Source: Streptomyces sp. A3M-1-3 | GTDB taxonomy: Bacteria > Actinomycetota > Actinomycetes > Streptomycetales > Streptomycetaceae | Direction of reading: 5' to 3' | NCBI RefSeq assembly: GCF_024213665.1 | Contig: NZ_JANAVP010000015.1 | Location: forward strand, 102,498-166,497 | Length of the DNA: 64,000 nt | Shown here: piece after piece, positions 13,794 to 23,433 of the stretch | Layout of the letters: each line of letters opens with the position of its first letter | Numbering within the stretch: the first letter of the stretch is position 1 | Notes under the pieces: generated by a model | Told to the model about the DNA's origin: nothing | Seen by the model: the letters and a program-made list of their open reading frames with translations, nothing else | Database searches by the model: none | Program-made: the position numbers and the translations under genes

Positions 13794-15056
13794 GTGGCAT
13801 ACGGCGAAAAGCGCACATACGACAAGCGCGCCAAGAAGTGGCGCTACCGCGGCCGGTACAAACTCCCCAACGGCAAGTGGGGATCCGTGTCCCGCGACGA
13901 CAACGGTCAGCCCTTCTATACCGAGAAGTCGGCTGAGGACTTTGCGCACGGCCTCGAGGTCGACGTGCGCCGCAAGACGTTCATCAACCCGCGCGACGGT
14001 CGGATCACCGTTGAGATGTGGGCTCAGCAGTGGCTGGACTCCATCGACGTGGGTCCGCTGAGCGAGAAGGAGTACCGCCTCCGGCTGAAGAATCGGGTCC
14101 TTCCCGAGTGGGGGGCCGTGGCGATCGGAGACCTCTCTCCCGTCGGTATCGCCGCATGGGAGAAGGGCCTTCGTGTCAGGGTCAGCAAGAACTACGCGGA
14201 CGCGGTGATCTCTACATTCCGGACGATGCTCGACGACGCGGTTCTTGAGAAGATCCGCCTCGACAATCCGGTCGGCACTCGGAAGTCGGGCCGGCGCGGG
14301 CGGTACAAGCCCAAGCCGAAGGACGAGAAGGTGATCGCAACTCCGCGGCAAGCACTGCTCGTCGCGCGCAACGCTTTGGAGATGCGTGGCCTGAACGAGT
14401 ACGCGCTCGTTCTCACGTCCGCCTACACGGGGTTCCGCATCGGCGAGCTCGCCGGGATCCATCGCAGTCAGCTTGCACTGAACGACTCTGGAGACGGGGC
14501 GCGGATCCATCTGTCGCAGCAAAGCCAGTACGTGAACGGTGAGTTCACGGAGATCGACCCGAAGTACGACTCGGGACGGGGGTTGATCATCCCTCCGTTC
14601 CTGGCCGAGCTGCTCCAGCGCCTTGCGGCTACGCGTCCCAAGTCTGAGTGGGTGTTCACCGCACCCAGCGGCGGCCGGCTTATCCGCGGGGGCGACTGGT
14701 ACGCGGAGACCTGGCGCCCGATCGTTGATGGCCGCTCTGCGCGGCCGGTGGTTCGAGGGGCGAAGGCCCGGCAGGGTGTGCGCCCCGTCGTGGGAGTTGG
14801 TGGGATGGTGCCGCACGGGCTGCGCCACAGTCACAAGGTCTGGCTCGACGAGGGTGGACACCCTAGAGTTGCTGTGGAAGAACGGATGGGCCACGCCCTG
14901 CAGGGCATCGAGGGTACGTACTCTCACGTGACGCTCGCGATGGAGTTGAAGATCGCCGAGTCTCTGCAGTCGCTATGGGAAGGCTCGCTGAGGCCGGTCG
15001 TCGACCGCCGCGAGTACGGTCCGATTCCCCCCTGGATCCCACCTCAGAGAAGTTGA
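13794..15056 (+). CDS. int: tyrosine recombinase, phage integrase
   Basis: This 420-residue integrase has an arm-type N-terminal domain (YDKRAKKWRYRGRYKLPNGKW). A SAM-like core-binding region spans about residues 70-165, and the catalytic domain follows. Visible catalytic residues are Arg215 (YTGFRIGEL), His341-x2-Arg344 (HGLRH), His367 (MGHAL) and the nucleophile Tyr376 (GTYSHV). It starts with GTG after GCGAGGTGAG. It recombines attP with the chromosomal attB; the right junction should lie within the 124 bp between this gene and the acyl-CoA dehydrogenase gene. The other junction is outside the window. Confidence 0.95.
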   Translation: MAYGEKRTYDKRAKKWRYRGRYKLPNGKWGSVSRDDNGQPFYTEKSAEDFAHGLEVDVRRKTFINPRDGRITVEMWAQQWLDSIDVGPLSEKEYRLRLKNRVLPEWGAVAIGDLSPVGIAAWEKGLRVRVSKNYADAVISTFRTMLDDAVLEKIRLDNPVGTRKSGRRGRYKPKPKDEKVIATPRQALLVARNALEMRGLNEYALVLTSAYTGFRIGELAGIHRSQLALNDSGDGARIHLSQQSQYVNGEFTEIDPKYDSGRGLIIPPFLAELLQRLAATRPKSEWVFTAPSGGRLIRGGDWYAETWRPIVDGRSARPVVRGAKARQGVRPVVGVGGMVPHGLRHSHKVWLDEGGHPRVAVEERMGHALQGIEGTYSHVTLAMELKIAESLQSLWEGSLRPVVDRREYGPIPPWIPPQRS

Positions 15057-15180
15057 TCTCCCGGATATCTCCCATCGGCAGTTCGATCACGTCGAAGAGG
15101 CAAGCAATCAGCCCCCGCCGTTCTCGGCGGGGGCTATCTTCTGCCGCGAGATCTATGCGCGTCTTGCTGCATAAACCACC
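15057..15180. other. predicted prophage-chromosome junction (att site region)
   Basis: The 124 bp after the integrase separate phage from core genes. No tRNA-like sequence can be seen. The exact att core cannot be identified without the left end or an empty-site genome. Confidence 0.45.
15110..15135. terminator. bidirectional terminator hairpin
   Basis: An 11-bp perfect stem (AGCCCCCGCCG and its complement) with a TTCT loop, followed by ATCTTCT, lies between the convergent integrase and acyl-CoA dehydrogenase genes. Confidence 0.7.
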
Positions 15181-16407
<1,227 letters not shown>

Positions 16408-16560
16408 GTCCCCTCCAAGCTGTTGTTACTAGCGGTAACATCAGTCTGTTACCGGCCGGTAGGGGATGTCAACTCCTGCTTCCCGCTGGATCCGCCGGGC
16501 GGGCAGAGTGTTACTTTGCCGAGGCGTCACGCAATCGCACCGGGCGGGGAGAGACACACG
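16408..16560. promoter_or_regulatory. divergent promoter with TetR operator candidates
   Basis: A perfect 6-5-6 inverted repeat TGTTACTAGCGGTAACA lies at 16424-16440 and a palindrome TACCGGCCGGTA at 16450-16461. The GTAAC/GTTAC half-sites repeat, so two dimers could bind. The position suits autoregulation by the TetR protein and control of the acyl-CoA dehydrogenase. Confidence 0.6.
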
Positions 16561-17205
16561 ATGGAGACCACGCAACAGGCCGATCAGCAGCACACGGCCG
16601 AACGCCGGCGACGGGAACTGCTCGAAGCAGCCGACCGGGTGGTGCTCCGGGACGGCCCGCAGGCCTCGATGAACGCCATCGCCGCCGAGGCCGGGATCAC
16701 CAAGCCCATCCTCTACCGGCACTTCGGCGACAAGGGCGGGCTGTACCGGGCGCTCGCGGTCCGGCACACCGACGCGCTGCTCGACTCGCTGCGCGCGGCA
16801 CTGGACGCGGCGTCCGACCGGCGGGAGCGGGTCGAGGCGACGTTGGACACCTACCTGGCCGCCATCGAAGCGCGCCCGCAGGTCTACCGCTTCCTGATGC
16901 ACCCCGCGGAGGATGCCCAGCAGTCGGAGCAGGGCTTCGACGTCGGACGCCATTCTGCGCCGCTGCTGCGGCGGCTCGGCGAGGAGCTCGCCAAGGTCAT
17001 CGAGGAGCGGGTGGATCTGGGGCCGGGCGGCGAGGAGTTGGCCCGGGTCTGGGGCCACGGCATCGTCGGCATGATGTACGCGGCAGGCGACTGGTGGCTG
17101 GGCGAACGGCCCTGCTCCCGCGCCCAGTTGGTGCACTCGCTCGCCGATCTGCTGTGGGGCCGGCTGGCCGCGGCAGGCGACCGCGTCGGCGGACCGGCCT
17201 TCTGA
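16561..17205 (+). CDS. TetR-family transcriptional regulator
   Basis: A 214-residue protein with an N-terminal TetR HTH (about residues 17-62: ELLEAADRVVLRDGPQASMNAIAAEAGITKPILYRHFGDKGGLYRAL) and a helical ligand domain. It is divergent from the acyl-CoA dehydrogenase, with palindromes in between. By analogy with other divergent TetR/acyl-CoA dehydrogenase pairs, the effector may be an acyl-CoA. The ATG at 16561 is 50 bases downstream of GTGTTACTTTG in the control region. Confidence 0.9.
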   Translation: METTQQADQQHTAERRRRELLEAADRVVLRDGPQASMNAIAAEAGITKPILYRHFGDKGGLYRALAVRHTDALLDSLRAALDAASDRRERVEATLDTYLAAIEARPQVYRFLMHPAEDAQQSEQGFDVGRHSAPLLRRLGEELAKVIEERVDLGPGGEELARVWGHGIVGMMYAAGDWWLGERPCSRAQLVHSLADLLWGRLAAAGDRVGGPAF

Positions 17206-17215
17206 AGGGCCGGTC

Positions 17216-17755
17216 CTACGCACTCCAGGGCGCCCGGCGCGCGGCCCGCAGGGCCCGGCGCCGGCGCAGCCCCGTGAGCCGGTCGGTGTAGACGGTGCCT
17301 TCGAGATGGTCGCACTCGTGCTGGAGGCAGCGCGCGAAGAATCCGGTTCCCTCGACGCGGACGGGGGTGTTGTCCGTGGTGACGCCCTCGACGACGGCCC
17401 GGTCGCAGCGGGTCGTGCCCGCCTCGATGCCGGGCAGCGACAGGCACCCCTCAGGGCCGCGGATCTCGATCCCGTCGGCCTCCACCAGGCGCGGGTTGAC
17501 GAGGTGCCCGACATGGCGGACGTCCTCGTCGTCGGGGCAGTCGTAGACGAAAACCCGCAAGGGAACACCGATCTGGTTGGCCGCCAGGCCGACGCCGTCC
17601 GCCGCGTACATCGTGGCGTACAGGTCCTCGATCAGCCGGGACAGGGCCGGACCGAAGTCGGTGACCGGCTCGCACGCGCCATGCAGCACCGGATCGCCGA
17701 GCAGGCTCATGGTGCGTACAAGGCCGGAACTGCCGGGAATCGGACGCCGTCGCAT
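17216..17755 (-). CDS. def: peptide deformylase
   Basis: A 179-residue metalloenzyme that removes the formyl group from nascent proteins. All three motifs are present: GVGLAANQIG (motif I), EGCLSLPG (motif II with the metal-binding Cys) and QHECDHLEG (motif III with both His ligands and the catalytic Glu). The start is taken as the ATG at 17755 (MRRRPIPGSSGLVRTM), because the earlier in-frame Met gives a basic, low-complexity extension. Streptomyces usually have several paralogues. It converges on the TetR gene, only 10 bases from its end. Confidence 0.93.
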   Translation of the reverse strand: MRRRPIPGSSGLVRTMSLLGDPVLHGACEPVTDFGPALSRLIEDLYATMYAADGVGLAANQIGVPLRVFVYDCPDDEDVRHVGHLVNPRLVEADGIEIRGPEGCLSLPGIEAGTTRCDRAVVEGVTTDNTPVRVEGTGFFARCLQHECDHLEGTVYTDRLTGLRRRRALRAARRAPWSA

Positions 17756-17869
17756 GGCCGCAAGCGTACGTCGGGCCGGGTCCCGCACCCTCCCGGCGGT
17801 GCCGCGGTCAGGGCCGTGGCCGGATCTCGATAGGCTGAGCCCGGACCGACGCAAGGAGGATCAAGGACG

Positions 17870-19108
17870 ATGTCAGGCAACACGGAGCCGCTGACCCCAC
17901 GGGCCAAGCTGGCCGTGACGGCGGGCAAGGCCGCGGCCGCGGTGTCGCGCGCCGCCGGGCGCGGCAGCGGATCGGTGATCGGCGGCAAGGTGGCGCTGAA
18001 GCTCGACCCCGATCTGCTGGGGCGGCTGGCGCAGCACCTGGACGTCGTCCTCGTGTCGGCGACCAACGGCAAGACCACCACGACCCGGCTGATCGCCGAG
18101 GCCCTGCGGGCCAGCGGTCCCGTCGTCTCGAACGCGCTCGGCGCCAATATGCCGGCCGGCATCACCTCGGCGCTGGCGGGCGGCTCGGACGCCCGCTACG
18201 GCGTGATCGAGGTCGACGAGAAGTACCTCGCCGGTGTCGCGCGCGATGTGACGCCCAAGGCGATCGCGCTGCTGAACCTCTCGCGTGACCAGCTCGACAG
18301 GGCGGCGGAGACCCGCATGCTCGCCGAGAAGTGGCGTGAGGGCCTGGCGGGCACGAAGGCGGTCGTCATCGCCAACGCCGACGACCCGCTGATCGTGTGG
18401 GCCGCGTCGTCCTCGCCGAACGTGGTGTGGGTGGCGGCCGGCCAGGAGTGGAAGGACGACGCCTGGTCGTGCCCCTCCTGCGGCGGTGTGATGCAGCGCC
18501 CCGGCGACGACTGGTTCTGCGGAGAGTGCGGCTTCCGCCGCCCCATCCCGAGCTGGGTGCTCTCCGGCGACCACGTACTGGACCCGCACGGCTCGGCCTG
18601 GCCGATCCATCTGCAGCTGCCCGGCCGTGCCAACAAGGCGAACGCGGCCACCTCCGCCGCCGTCGCGGCCGCGTTCGGGGTGCCGCCGCAGGTCGCACTG
18701 GAGCGTATGTACCAGGTGCAGGCGGTGGCCGGGCGCTATGACGTGGTCTCCTTCCAGGGCCGTGAGCTGCGGCTTCTGCTGGCGAAGAACCCGGCGGGCT
18801 GGCTCGAAACGTTTTCCCTGATCGACCCGCCGCCCACCCCGGTGATCCTCGCCGTGAACGCCCGCGGCGCGGACGGCACGGACACCTCGTGGCTCTGGGA
18901 CGTCGACTACACCCGGCTCGCCGGCCACCCGATCTTCGTGATCGGCGACCGCAAGCTGGACCTCGCGGTCCGACTGGAGGTGGCGAACCTCGACTTCCGG
19001 GTCTGCGAGACCGTCGACGAGGCCGTGCAGCTGGCGCCGCCCGGACGCATCGAGGCGATCGCCAACTACACCGCCTTCCAGGACCTGCGCCGCCGCGTCG
19101 GCAACTAG
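17870..19108 (+). CDS. murT: MurT, lipid II isoglutaminyl synthase ligase subunit
   Basis: This 412-residue protein has a Mur-ligase central domain with the ATP loop SATNGKTTTTRL (about residues 61-72). A four-Cys zinc ribbon (CPSCGG ... WFCGECGF, about 200-225) interrupts the domain, and the C-terminal DUF1727 region ends IANYTAFQDLRRR. With GatD it amidates the D-glutamate of lipid II. AAGGAGG precedes the ATG. Its partner gatD follows but is separated by a 222-bp MITE-like element instead of the usual tight coupling. Confidence 0.93.
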   Translation: MSGNTEPLTPRAKLAVTAGKAAAAVSRAAGRGSGSVIGGKVALKLDPDLLGRLAQHLDVVLVSATNGKTTTTRLIAEALRASGPVVSNALGANMPAGITSALAGGSDARYGVIEVDEKYLAGVARDVTPKAIALLNLSRDQLDRAAETRMLAEKWREGLAGTKAVVIANADDPLIVWAASSSPNVVWVAAGQEWKDDAWSCPSCGGVMQRPGDDWFCGECGFRRPIPSWVLSGDHVLDPHGSAWPIHLQLPGRANKANAATSAAVAAAFGVPPQVALERMYQVQAVAGRYDVVSFQGRELRLLLAKNPAGWLETFSLIDPPPTPVILAVNARGADGTDTSWLWDVDYTRLAGHPIFVIGDRKLDLAVRLEVANLDFRVCETVDEAVQLAPPGRIEAIANYTAFQDLRRRVGN

Positions 19109-19330
19109 GGGGGGTGTCCGGTCGATCATGCCGGGCTCGCGTGCCCTGGCACCGCGCCTCTCCCCCGTAGCCCTTCGGGCACGGGAGGTGCCCCCAGCGT
19201 TGTCGTCGGTCGCCGATGTCCGCCAGCTACCGCTGGGGGTGCCCCCACCGCGTCGACTCCCTCCTCCGCCTTGCGATGCACGGCACCAGACCCCGCTCCC
19301 TGATCCGGCCTGATCGACCGGACGCCCCCC
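19109..19330. mobile_element. MITE-like element between murT and gatD
   Basis: This non-coding 222-bp segment is bounded by 26-bp terminal inverted repeats matching at 24 positions (19109-19134, beginning GGGGGGTGTCCGGTCGATCA, and the complement of 19305-19330). An internal inverted repeat around GGTGCCCCCAGC and GCTGGGGGTGCC adds structure. No transposase frame is present. It resembles short IS5-like derivatives I recall from Streptomyces genomes. No clear target duplication is visible. Confidence 0.65.
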
Positions 19331-19352
19331 AAGCCCGCAGAGGATGACGAGA

Positions 19353-20081
19353 ATGAGCGACAACAGCCTGCGCCTGGTGTGGATCTACCCGGACCTGCTG
19401 AGCACGTACGGAGACCAGGGCAACGCCCTGGTGATGGAGCGCCGGGCGCGCCAGCGCGGACTGGACGTGGCGCGCGTGGACGTGCGCAGCGACCAGCCGG
19501 TCCCGACCTCCGGCGACATCTACCTGATCGGCGGCGGCGAGGACCGGCCGCAGCGGCTGGCCGCGGAGCGGCTGCGCCGTGACGGCGGGCTGGAGCGGGC
19601 GGTCTCCAACGGCGCGATCGTCTTCTCCGTGTGCGCCGGCTACCAGATCCTCGGGCACGAGTTCATCAACGACCTCGGCGAGCGGGACCCGGGCCTCGGC
19701 CTCCTCGACGTGGTCAGCACCCGCGGCGAGGGCGAGCGGTGCGTCGGTGACGTGCTGGCCGACATCGACGAGCCGCTGGGGCTGCCGCAGCTCAGCGGCT
19801 TCGAGAACCACCAGGGCATCACGCACCTGGGCCCGACGGCCCGGCCGCTCGCCCGGACCCGCCTGGGCAAGGGCAACGGCACAGGCGACGGAACCGAGGG
19901 CGCGTACAACGGCACGGTCTTCGGTACGTACATGCACGGCCCGGTGCTCGCCCGGAACCCGCAGATCGCGGACCTGCTGCTCAAGCTGGCCCTCGACGTG
20001 AACGCGCTGCCGCCGGTCGACGACCGGTGGTACGAAGCCCTGCGCGCGGAGCGGATCGGCGCGGCCACCCAGCCCGCCTGA
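19353..20081 (+). CDS. gatD: GatD, lipid II isoglutaminyl synthase glutaminase subunit
   Basis: A 242-residue class I glutamine amidotransferase (CobB/CobQ-like). The nucleophile Cys lies in FSVCAGYQILG, with a later GTYMHGPV containing the catalytic His. It supplies ammonia to MurT for lipid II amidation. The ATG at 19353 is preferred over the one at 19344 because CAGAGG is 9 bases upstream of it and too close to the first. The gene directly follows the MITE-like insertion and is probably still cotranscribed with murT. Confidence 0.93.
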   Translation: MSDNSLRLVWIYPDLLSTYGDQGNALVMERRARQRGLDVARVDVRSDQPVPTSGDIYLIGGGEDRPQRLAAERLRRDGGLERAVSNGAIVFSVCAGYQILGHEFINDLGERDPGLGLLDVVSTRGEGERCVGDVLADIDEPLGLPQLSGFENHQGITHLGPTARPLARTRLGKGNGTGDGTEGAYNGTVFGTYMHGPVLARNPQIADLLLKLALDVNALPPVDDRWYEALRAERIGAATQPA

Positions 20082-20198
20082 CCGTCCAGCTGCCGGACGC
20101 GTGGTTCGGCCCCGCCATCTCGCGCTTGTAGGGTGGCGGGGATCCAGCCGGACGACGTGGTCCGGTCGTCGGCCCACGTTGCAAAGGTAATTCGGGCA

Positions 20199-21224
20199 AT
20201 GCGAATTGGTGTACTCACCTCCGGCGGCGACTGCCCCGGCCTGAACGCCGTCATCCGTTCGGTCGTGCACCGGGCCGTCGTCGACCACGGCGACGAGGTC
20301 ATCGGCTTCCACGACGGCTGGAAGGGCCTTCTGGAGTGCGATTACCGGAAGCTCGACCTGGACGCGGTGGGCGGCATCCTCGCTCGCGGCGGAACCATCC
20401 TCGGCTCCTCCCGGGTGCAGCCGGCGCATCTGCGTGACGGCGTCGAGCGCGCCCGCGGGCATGTCGCGGACCTCGGTCTGGACGCGATCATCCCGATCGG
20501 CGGCGAGGGGACCCTGAAGGCGGCGAACCTGCTGTCCGAGGCGGGCCTGCCCATCGTCGGCGTGCCCAAGACCATCGACAACGACATCGCCTCGACCGAT
20601 GTCACCTTCGGCTTCGACACGGCCGTCGGCGTCGCGACCGAGGCCCTCGACCGGCTCAAGACCACCGCCGAGTCGCATCAGCGCGTGCTCATCGTCGAGG
20701 TCATGGGCCGCCACACCGGCTGGATCGCCCTGCACTCGGGCATGGCGGCCGGCGCGCACGCCATCGTCGTTCCGGAGCGCCCCTTCGACATCGACGAGTT
20801 GACCGAGGTCGTCGGGCGCCGCTTCTCCGCCGGCAAGCGGTTCGCCATCGTGGTGGTGGCGGAGGGCGCGAAGCCCCGCGAGGGCTCGATGCCGTGGGAC
20901 GAGGGCGGCAAGGACATCTACGGGCACGAGCGGTTCGCCGGTGTCGCCCGCCAGCTCTCCATCGAGCTGGAGGAGCGACTCGGCAAGGAGGCCCGGCCGG
21001 TCATCCTCGGGCACGTGCAGCGGGGCGGCACCCCCACCGCGTACGACCGGGTCCTCGCCACCCGCTTCGGCTGGCATGCGGTCGAGGCCGCCCACCGGGG
21101 CGAGTTCGGCATGCTGACCGCCCTGCGCGGCACGGACATCCTCATGGTGCCCCTCGCGCAGGCCGTCGAGACGCTGAAGACCGTGCCGGACGATCGGTAC
21201 GAAGAGGCGGAGTGCGTGCTCTGA
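20199..21224 (+). CDS. pfkA: ATP-dependent 6-phosphofructokinase
   Basis: A 341-residue PfkA. It contains TSGGDCPGLNAVIR (nucleotide loop), GGEGTL (ATP-type Gly where PPi enzymes carry Asp), the catalytic PKTIDND and the substrate-binding MGRHTGW. It converts fructose 6-phosphate to the 1,6-bisphosphate. The ATG at 20199 has AAAGG upstream; the longer frame from 20133 adds a tail not typical of the family. A strong terminator follows. Confidence 0.95.
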   Translation: MRIGVLTSGGDCPGLNAVIRSVVHRAVVDHGDEVIGFHDGWKGLLECDYRKLDLDAVGGILARGGTILGSSRVQPAHLRDGVERARGHVADLGLDAIIPIGGEGTLKAANLLSEAGLPIVGVPKTIDNDIASTDVTFGFDTAVGVATEALDRLKTTAESHQRVLIVEVMGRHTGWIALHSGMAAGAHAIVVPERPFDIDELTEVVGRRFSAGKRFAIVVVAEGAKPREGSMPWDEGGKDIYGHERFAGVARQLSIELEERLGKEARPVILGHVQRGGTPTAYDRVLATRFGWHAVEAAHRGEFGMLTALRGTDILMVPLAQAVETLKTVPDDRYEEAECVL

Positions 21225-21243
21225 GCCGTCTCGTACGCAATTG

Positions 21244-21277
21244 ACCGCCCCCGGCCGCAGCAGTGGCCGGGGGCGGT
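21244..21277 (+). terminator. rho-independent terminator of pfkA
   Basis: A 13-bp perfect stem (ACCGCCCCCGGCC and its complement) with an 8-base loop is followed by TTCTAGTCT. Confidence 0.8.
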
Positions 21278-21335
21278 TCTAGTCTGGGGCGGACAACAGC
21301 CGCGAATCAGGGGCATCCCCCTCGGGAGAGAACAG

Positions 21336-22292
21336 ATGGATCACAGCGGGCACGGCGACGGAATGACCATGGACCTGCCGCCGTTCACGCTGGGGCGCGG
21401 GCTGGAGTTCTCCCCCGACCCCTTCTTCCTGACCGGCAGCCTGATCGCCCTGGTGCTGTACGGCTGGGCCGTGCTGCGGCTGCGCCGGCGCGGCGACAGC
21501 TGGCCGGCCGCCCGGCCCGTCCTGTTCACCCTCGGTGTGCTGAGCGTGGCGTTCGTGACCTGCACCAAGCTGGACGACTACGGCATGGTCATGTTCAGCG
21601 TGCACATGGTCCAGCACATGGTGATCAGCATGCTCTCCCCGATCCTGCTGCTCCTCGGGGCGCCGGTGACGCTGACGCTGCGGGCGCTGCCCTCGGCGGG
21701 GCGCGGCCGCAAGGGGCCGCGGGAACTGCTGGTGGCGCTGCTGCACAGCCGGTACATGCGGGTGGTCACGCACCCGGTGTTCACGATCCCGCTCTTCATC
21801 GCGAGCCTGTACGCGCTCTACTTCACCCCGATCTTCGACTTCCTGATGGGAAGCAAGGTGGGGCACGTGTCGATGATGGTGCACTTCCTGATGGTGGGCC
21901 TGGTCTTCTTCTGGCCGATCATGGGCGTGGACCCGGGTCCGCACCGGCCCGGCTATGTGATGCGGATGCTGGAGCTGTTCGCCGGCATGCCGTTCCACGC
22001 CTTCTTCGGCATCGCGCTGATGATGGCGACCGAGCCCATGATCGGCACGTACGCGAACCCGCCCGCCTCGCTCGGCATCGACGCGCTGACCGACCAGAAC
22101 GCCGCCGGCGGCATCGCCTGGGCGTTCAGCGAGATCCCCTCGGTCCTGGTCCTGCTCGCCCTGGTCTTCCAGTGGTACAAGTCCGAGCAGCGCACGGCCC
22201 GGCGCGCCGACCGGGCCGCCGACCGCGACGGCGACAAGGAACTGGAGGCGTACAACGCCTATCTCGCGTCGCTCCAGGCGCGCGGCCGGTAG
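21336..22292 (+). CDS. CtaG-like cytochrome c oxidase assembly protein
   Basis: A 318-residue membrane protein with about seven hydrophobic segments, matching the caa3-type CtaG family in the features HMVQHMVISMLSPILLLLGAP (His-rich helix) and FFWPIMGVDP. It is thought to help copper insertion or assembly of cytochrome oxidase. The N terminus MDHSGHGDGM is rich in His and Met, fitting metal contact. GGGAGA precedes the ATG. The C-terminal tail is cytoplasmic and charged. Confidence 0.88.
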   Translation: MDHSGHGDGMTMDLPPFTLGRGLEFSPDPFFLTGSLIALVLYGWAVLRLRRRGDSWPAARPVLFTLGVLSVAFVTCTKLDDYGMVMFSVHMVQHMVISMLSPILLLLGAPVTLTLRALPSAGRGRKGPRELLVALLHSRYMRVVTHPVFTIPLFIASLYALYFTPIFDFLMGSKVGHVSMMVHFLMVGLVFFWPIMGVDPGPHRPGYVMRMLELFAGMPFHAFFGIALMMATEPMIGTYANPPASLGIDALTDQNAAGGIAWAFSEIPSVLVLLALVFQWYKSEQRTARRADRAADRDGDKELEAYNAYLASLQARGR

Positions 22293-22377
22293 CGGCGGGC
22301 CCCTCCCCGGGGCGACGATGGGTCCCTGACCGCCGTCCGGGCGCACCCCGTCCGGACTGCCGGGAGAAGGGAACCCC

Positions 22378-22536
22378 ATGCCCGGATCTACGAAGGCGAT
22401 GGCCGCACTCACCCTCGGCGGCCTGGTGGTCGTGACCGCCTACACCGTGGCGCTCGGCAGCAACGGCTGGCTGTGGTTCGGCTGGATCGTGCTCGGTCTG
22501 CTGACCGCCGGCATGGCGGTGTCGCGCAACACCTGA
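22378..22536 (+). CDS. small two-span membrane protein
   Basis: A 52-residue protein with two hydrophobic segments (ALTLGGLVVVTAYTVAL and WLWFGWIVLGLLTAGMAV) joined by a short loop. GGGAGAAGGG lies 5 bases before the ATG. It follows the CtaG-like gene by 85 bases and may work with it; function is unknown. Confidence 0.65.
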   Translation: MPGSTKAMAALTLGGLVVVTAYTVALGSNGWLWFGWIVLGLLTAGMAVSRNT

Positions 22537-22590
22537 GGCTCCGCGCCGGGCGGACCCGAGCCGGAGTGCCCCCGCCGGGGACCCCACGCC

Positions 22591-22947
22591 TCACGGCCTG
22601 TCGTCGCTGTGGCCGCACACCCAGGCCAGCGCGTCGTGCACGCCCCGGATGAAGTCCCGGGGGACCGTCCGCTGCGTGGTGTCCTCCAGCTGCACGGTGG
22701 CGGCGTCCACCTCCGCGGTCAGCTGGGGGATGTCCGGCGGGCCCTCGATGCGGGCGCCGGTTATCGGGGCGTCCTCCCCCCGGCCCAGTGCCCACAGATA
22801 ACCGGTCAGGACGCCCCGGGAGAGCTGCGTCTGCCGGTCCGGCCCGGCGGCTGCGGCGTCGAGCGCACTGTGTGCCTCCTCGACCTCGGCGCGGAGCCGG
22901 GTCCCCACGGTCCGGTCTTTGTGCCTTCCCTTTTGCTGAGTGCTCAT
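22591..22947 (-). CDS. hypothetical protein
   Basis: A 118-residue soluble protein (MSTQQKGRHKDRTVGTRL...) with a helical first half and a C-terminal block ending FIRGVHDALAWVCGHSDDRP. The ATG at 22947 lacks a clear Shine-Dalgarno but lies just downstream of an AT-rich CCAATATG. No family is recognised. It is divergent from the DUF4235 gene. Confidence 0.6.
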   Translation of the reverse strand: MSTQQKGRHKDRTVGTRLRAEVEEAHSALDAAAAGPDRQTQLSRGVLTGYLWALGRGEDAPITGARIEGPPDIPQLTAEVDAATVQLEDTTQRTVPRDFIRGVHDALAWVCGHSDDRP

Positions 22948-23095
22948 ATTGGTACGTGTGTCCCCTTTTCCCGTGGTGATGTGCACGGGGTACGGCGCGT
23001 GTGCGGCGGCCGTGAACGGGAAAACGCAGGCAAGCGGGACGCGCCGCCCGTCGATACGCCGACGCATCGATACCTGTGACCGCGGAGGAGCTGGG

Positions 23096-23401
23096 ATGAA
23101 GACCAGGACCAAGAAGCGGAAGCTTCCGCTTGCGTACAAGCCGGTCGGGTTCGTTCTCAGCTGGGCCGGTGGTGCGCTGGCCGGCCTCGCCTTCCAGCAG
23201 GCGTGGAAGGCGATCCGGCACGAGGACAACGCGCCGGACGCCCTGGACGAGGACCGCGGCTGGGGCGAGATCCTGCTGGCGGCGGCTGTGCAGGGTGCGA
23301 TCTTCGCCGTCGTACGCAGCGCTGTTGACCGGTCCGGCGCCGCGGGCATCCGGCGCGCGACCGGCGTGTGGCCCGCCCCCGCGGGTGGGGGCAGGGACTA
23401 G
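23096..23401 (+). CDS. DUF4235 membrane protein
   Basis: A 101-residue protein with a very basic N terminus (MKTRTKKRKLPLAYKP). Two hydrophobic segments follow (GFVLSWAGGALAGLAF and GEILLAAAVQGAIFAVV) in the DUF4235 arrangement. GGAGGAG precedes the ATG. Members are small actinobacterial membrane proteins of unknown role. The gene lies 32 bases upstream of ppk2 and is probably cotranscribed with it. Confidence 0.8.
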   Translation: MKTRTKKRKLPLAYKPVGFVLSWAGGALAGLAFQQAWKAIRHEDNAPDALDEDRGWGEILLAAAVQGAIFAVVRSAVDRSGAAGIRRATGVWPAPAGGGRD

Positions 23402-23433
23402 GACCGGGTGCCTGGGAAGCCGGGGAGCCGCGC

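Noticed and set aside
1..15056. The element as an actinomycete integrative conjugative element
   Set aside because: No TraB/FtsK-like, Spd or RepSA-type genes are seen; RecT, YqaJ exonuclease, antirepressor and Cro/CI-type genes indicate a phage.
15080..15100. A T-arm-like GTTCGATCAC at the prophage junction as part of a tRNA
   Set aside because: No acceptor stem, anticodon arm or D-arm can be built around it.
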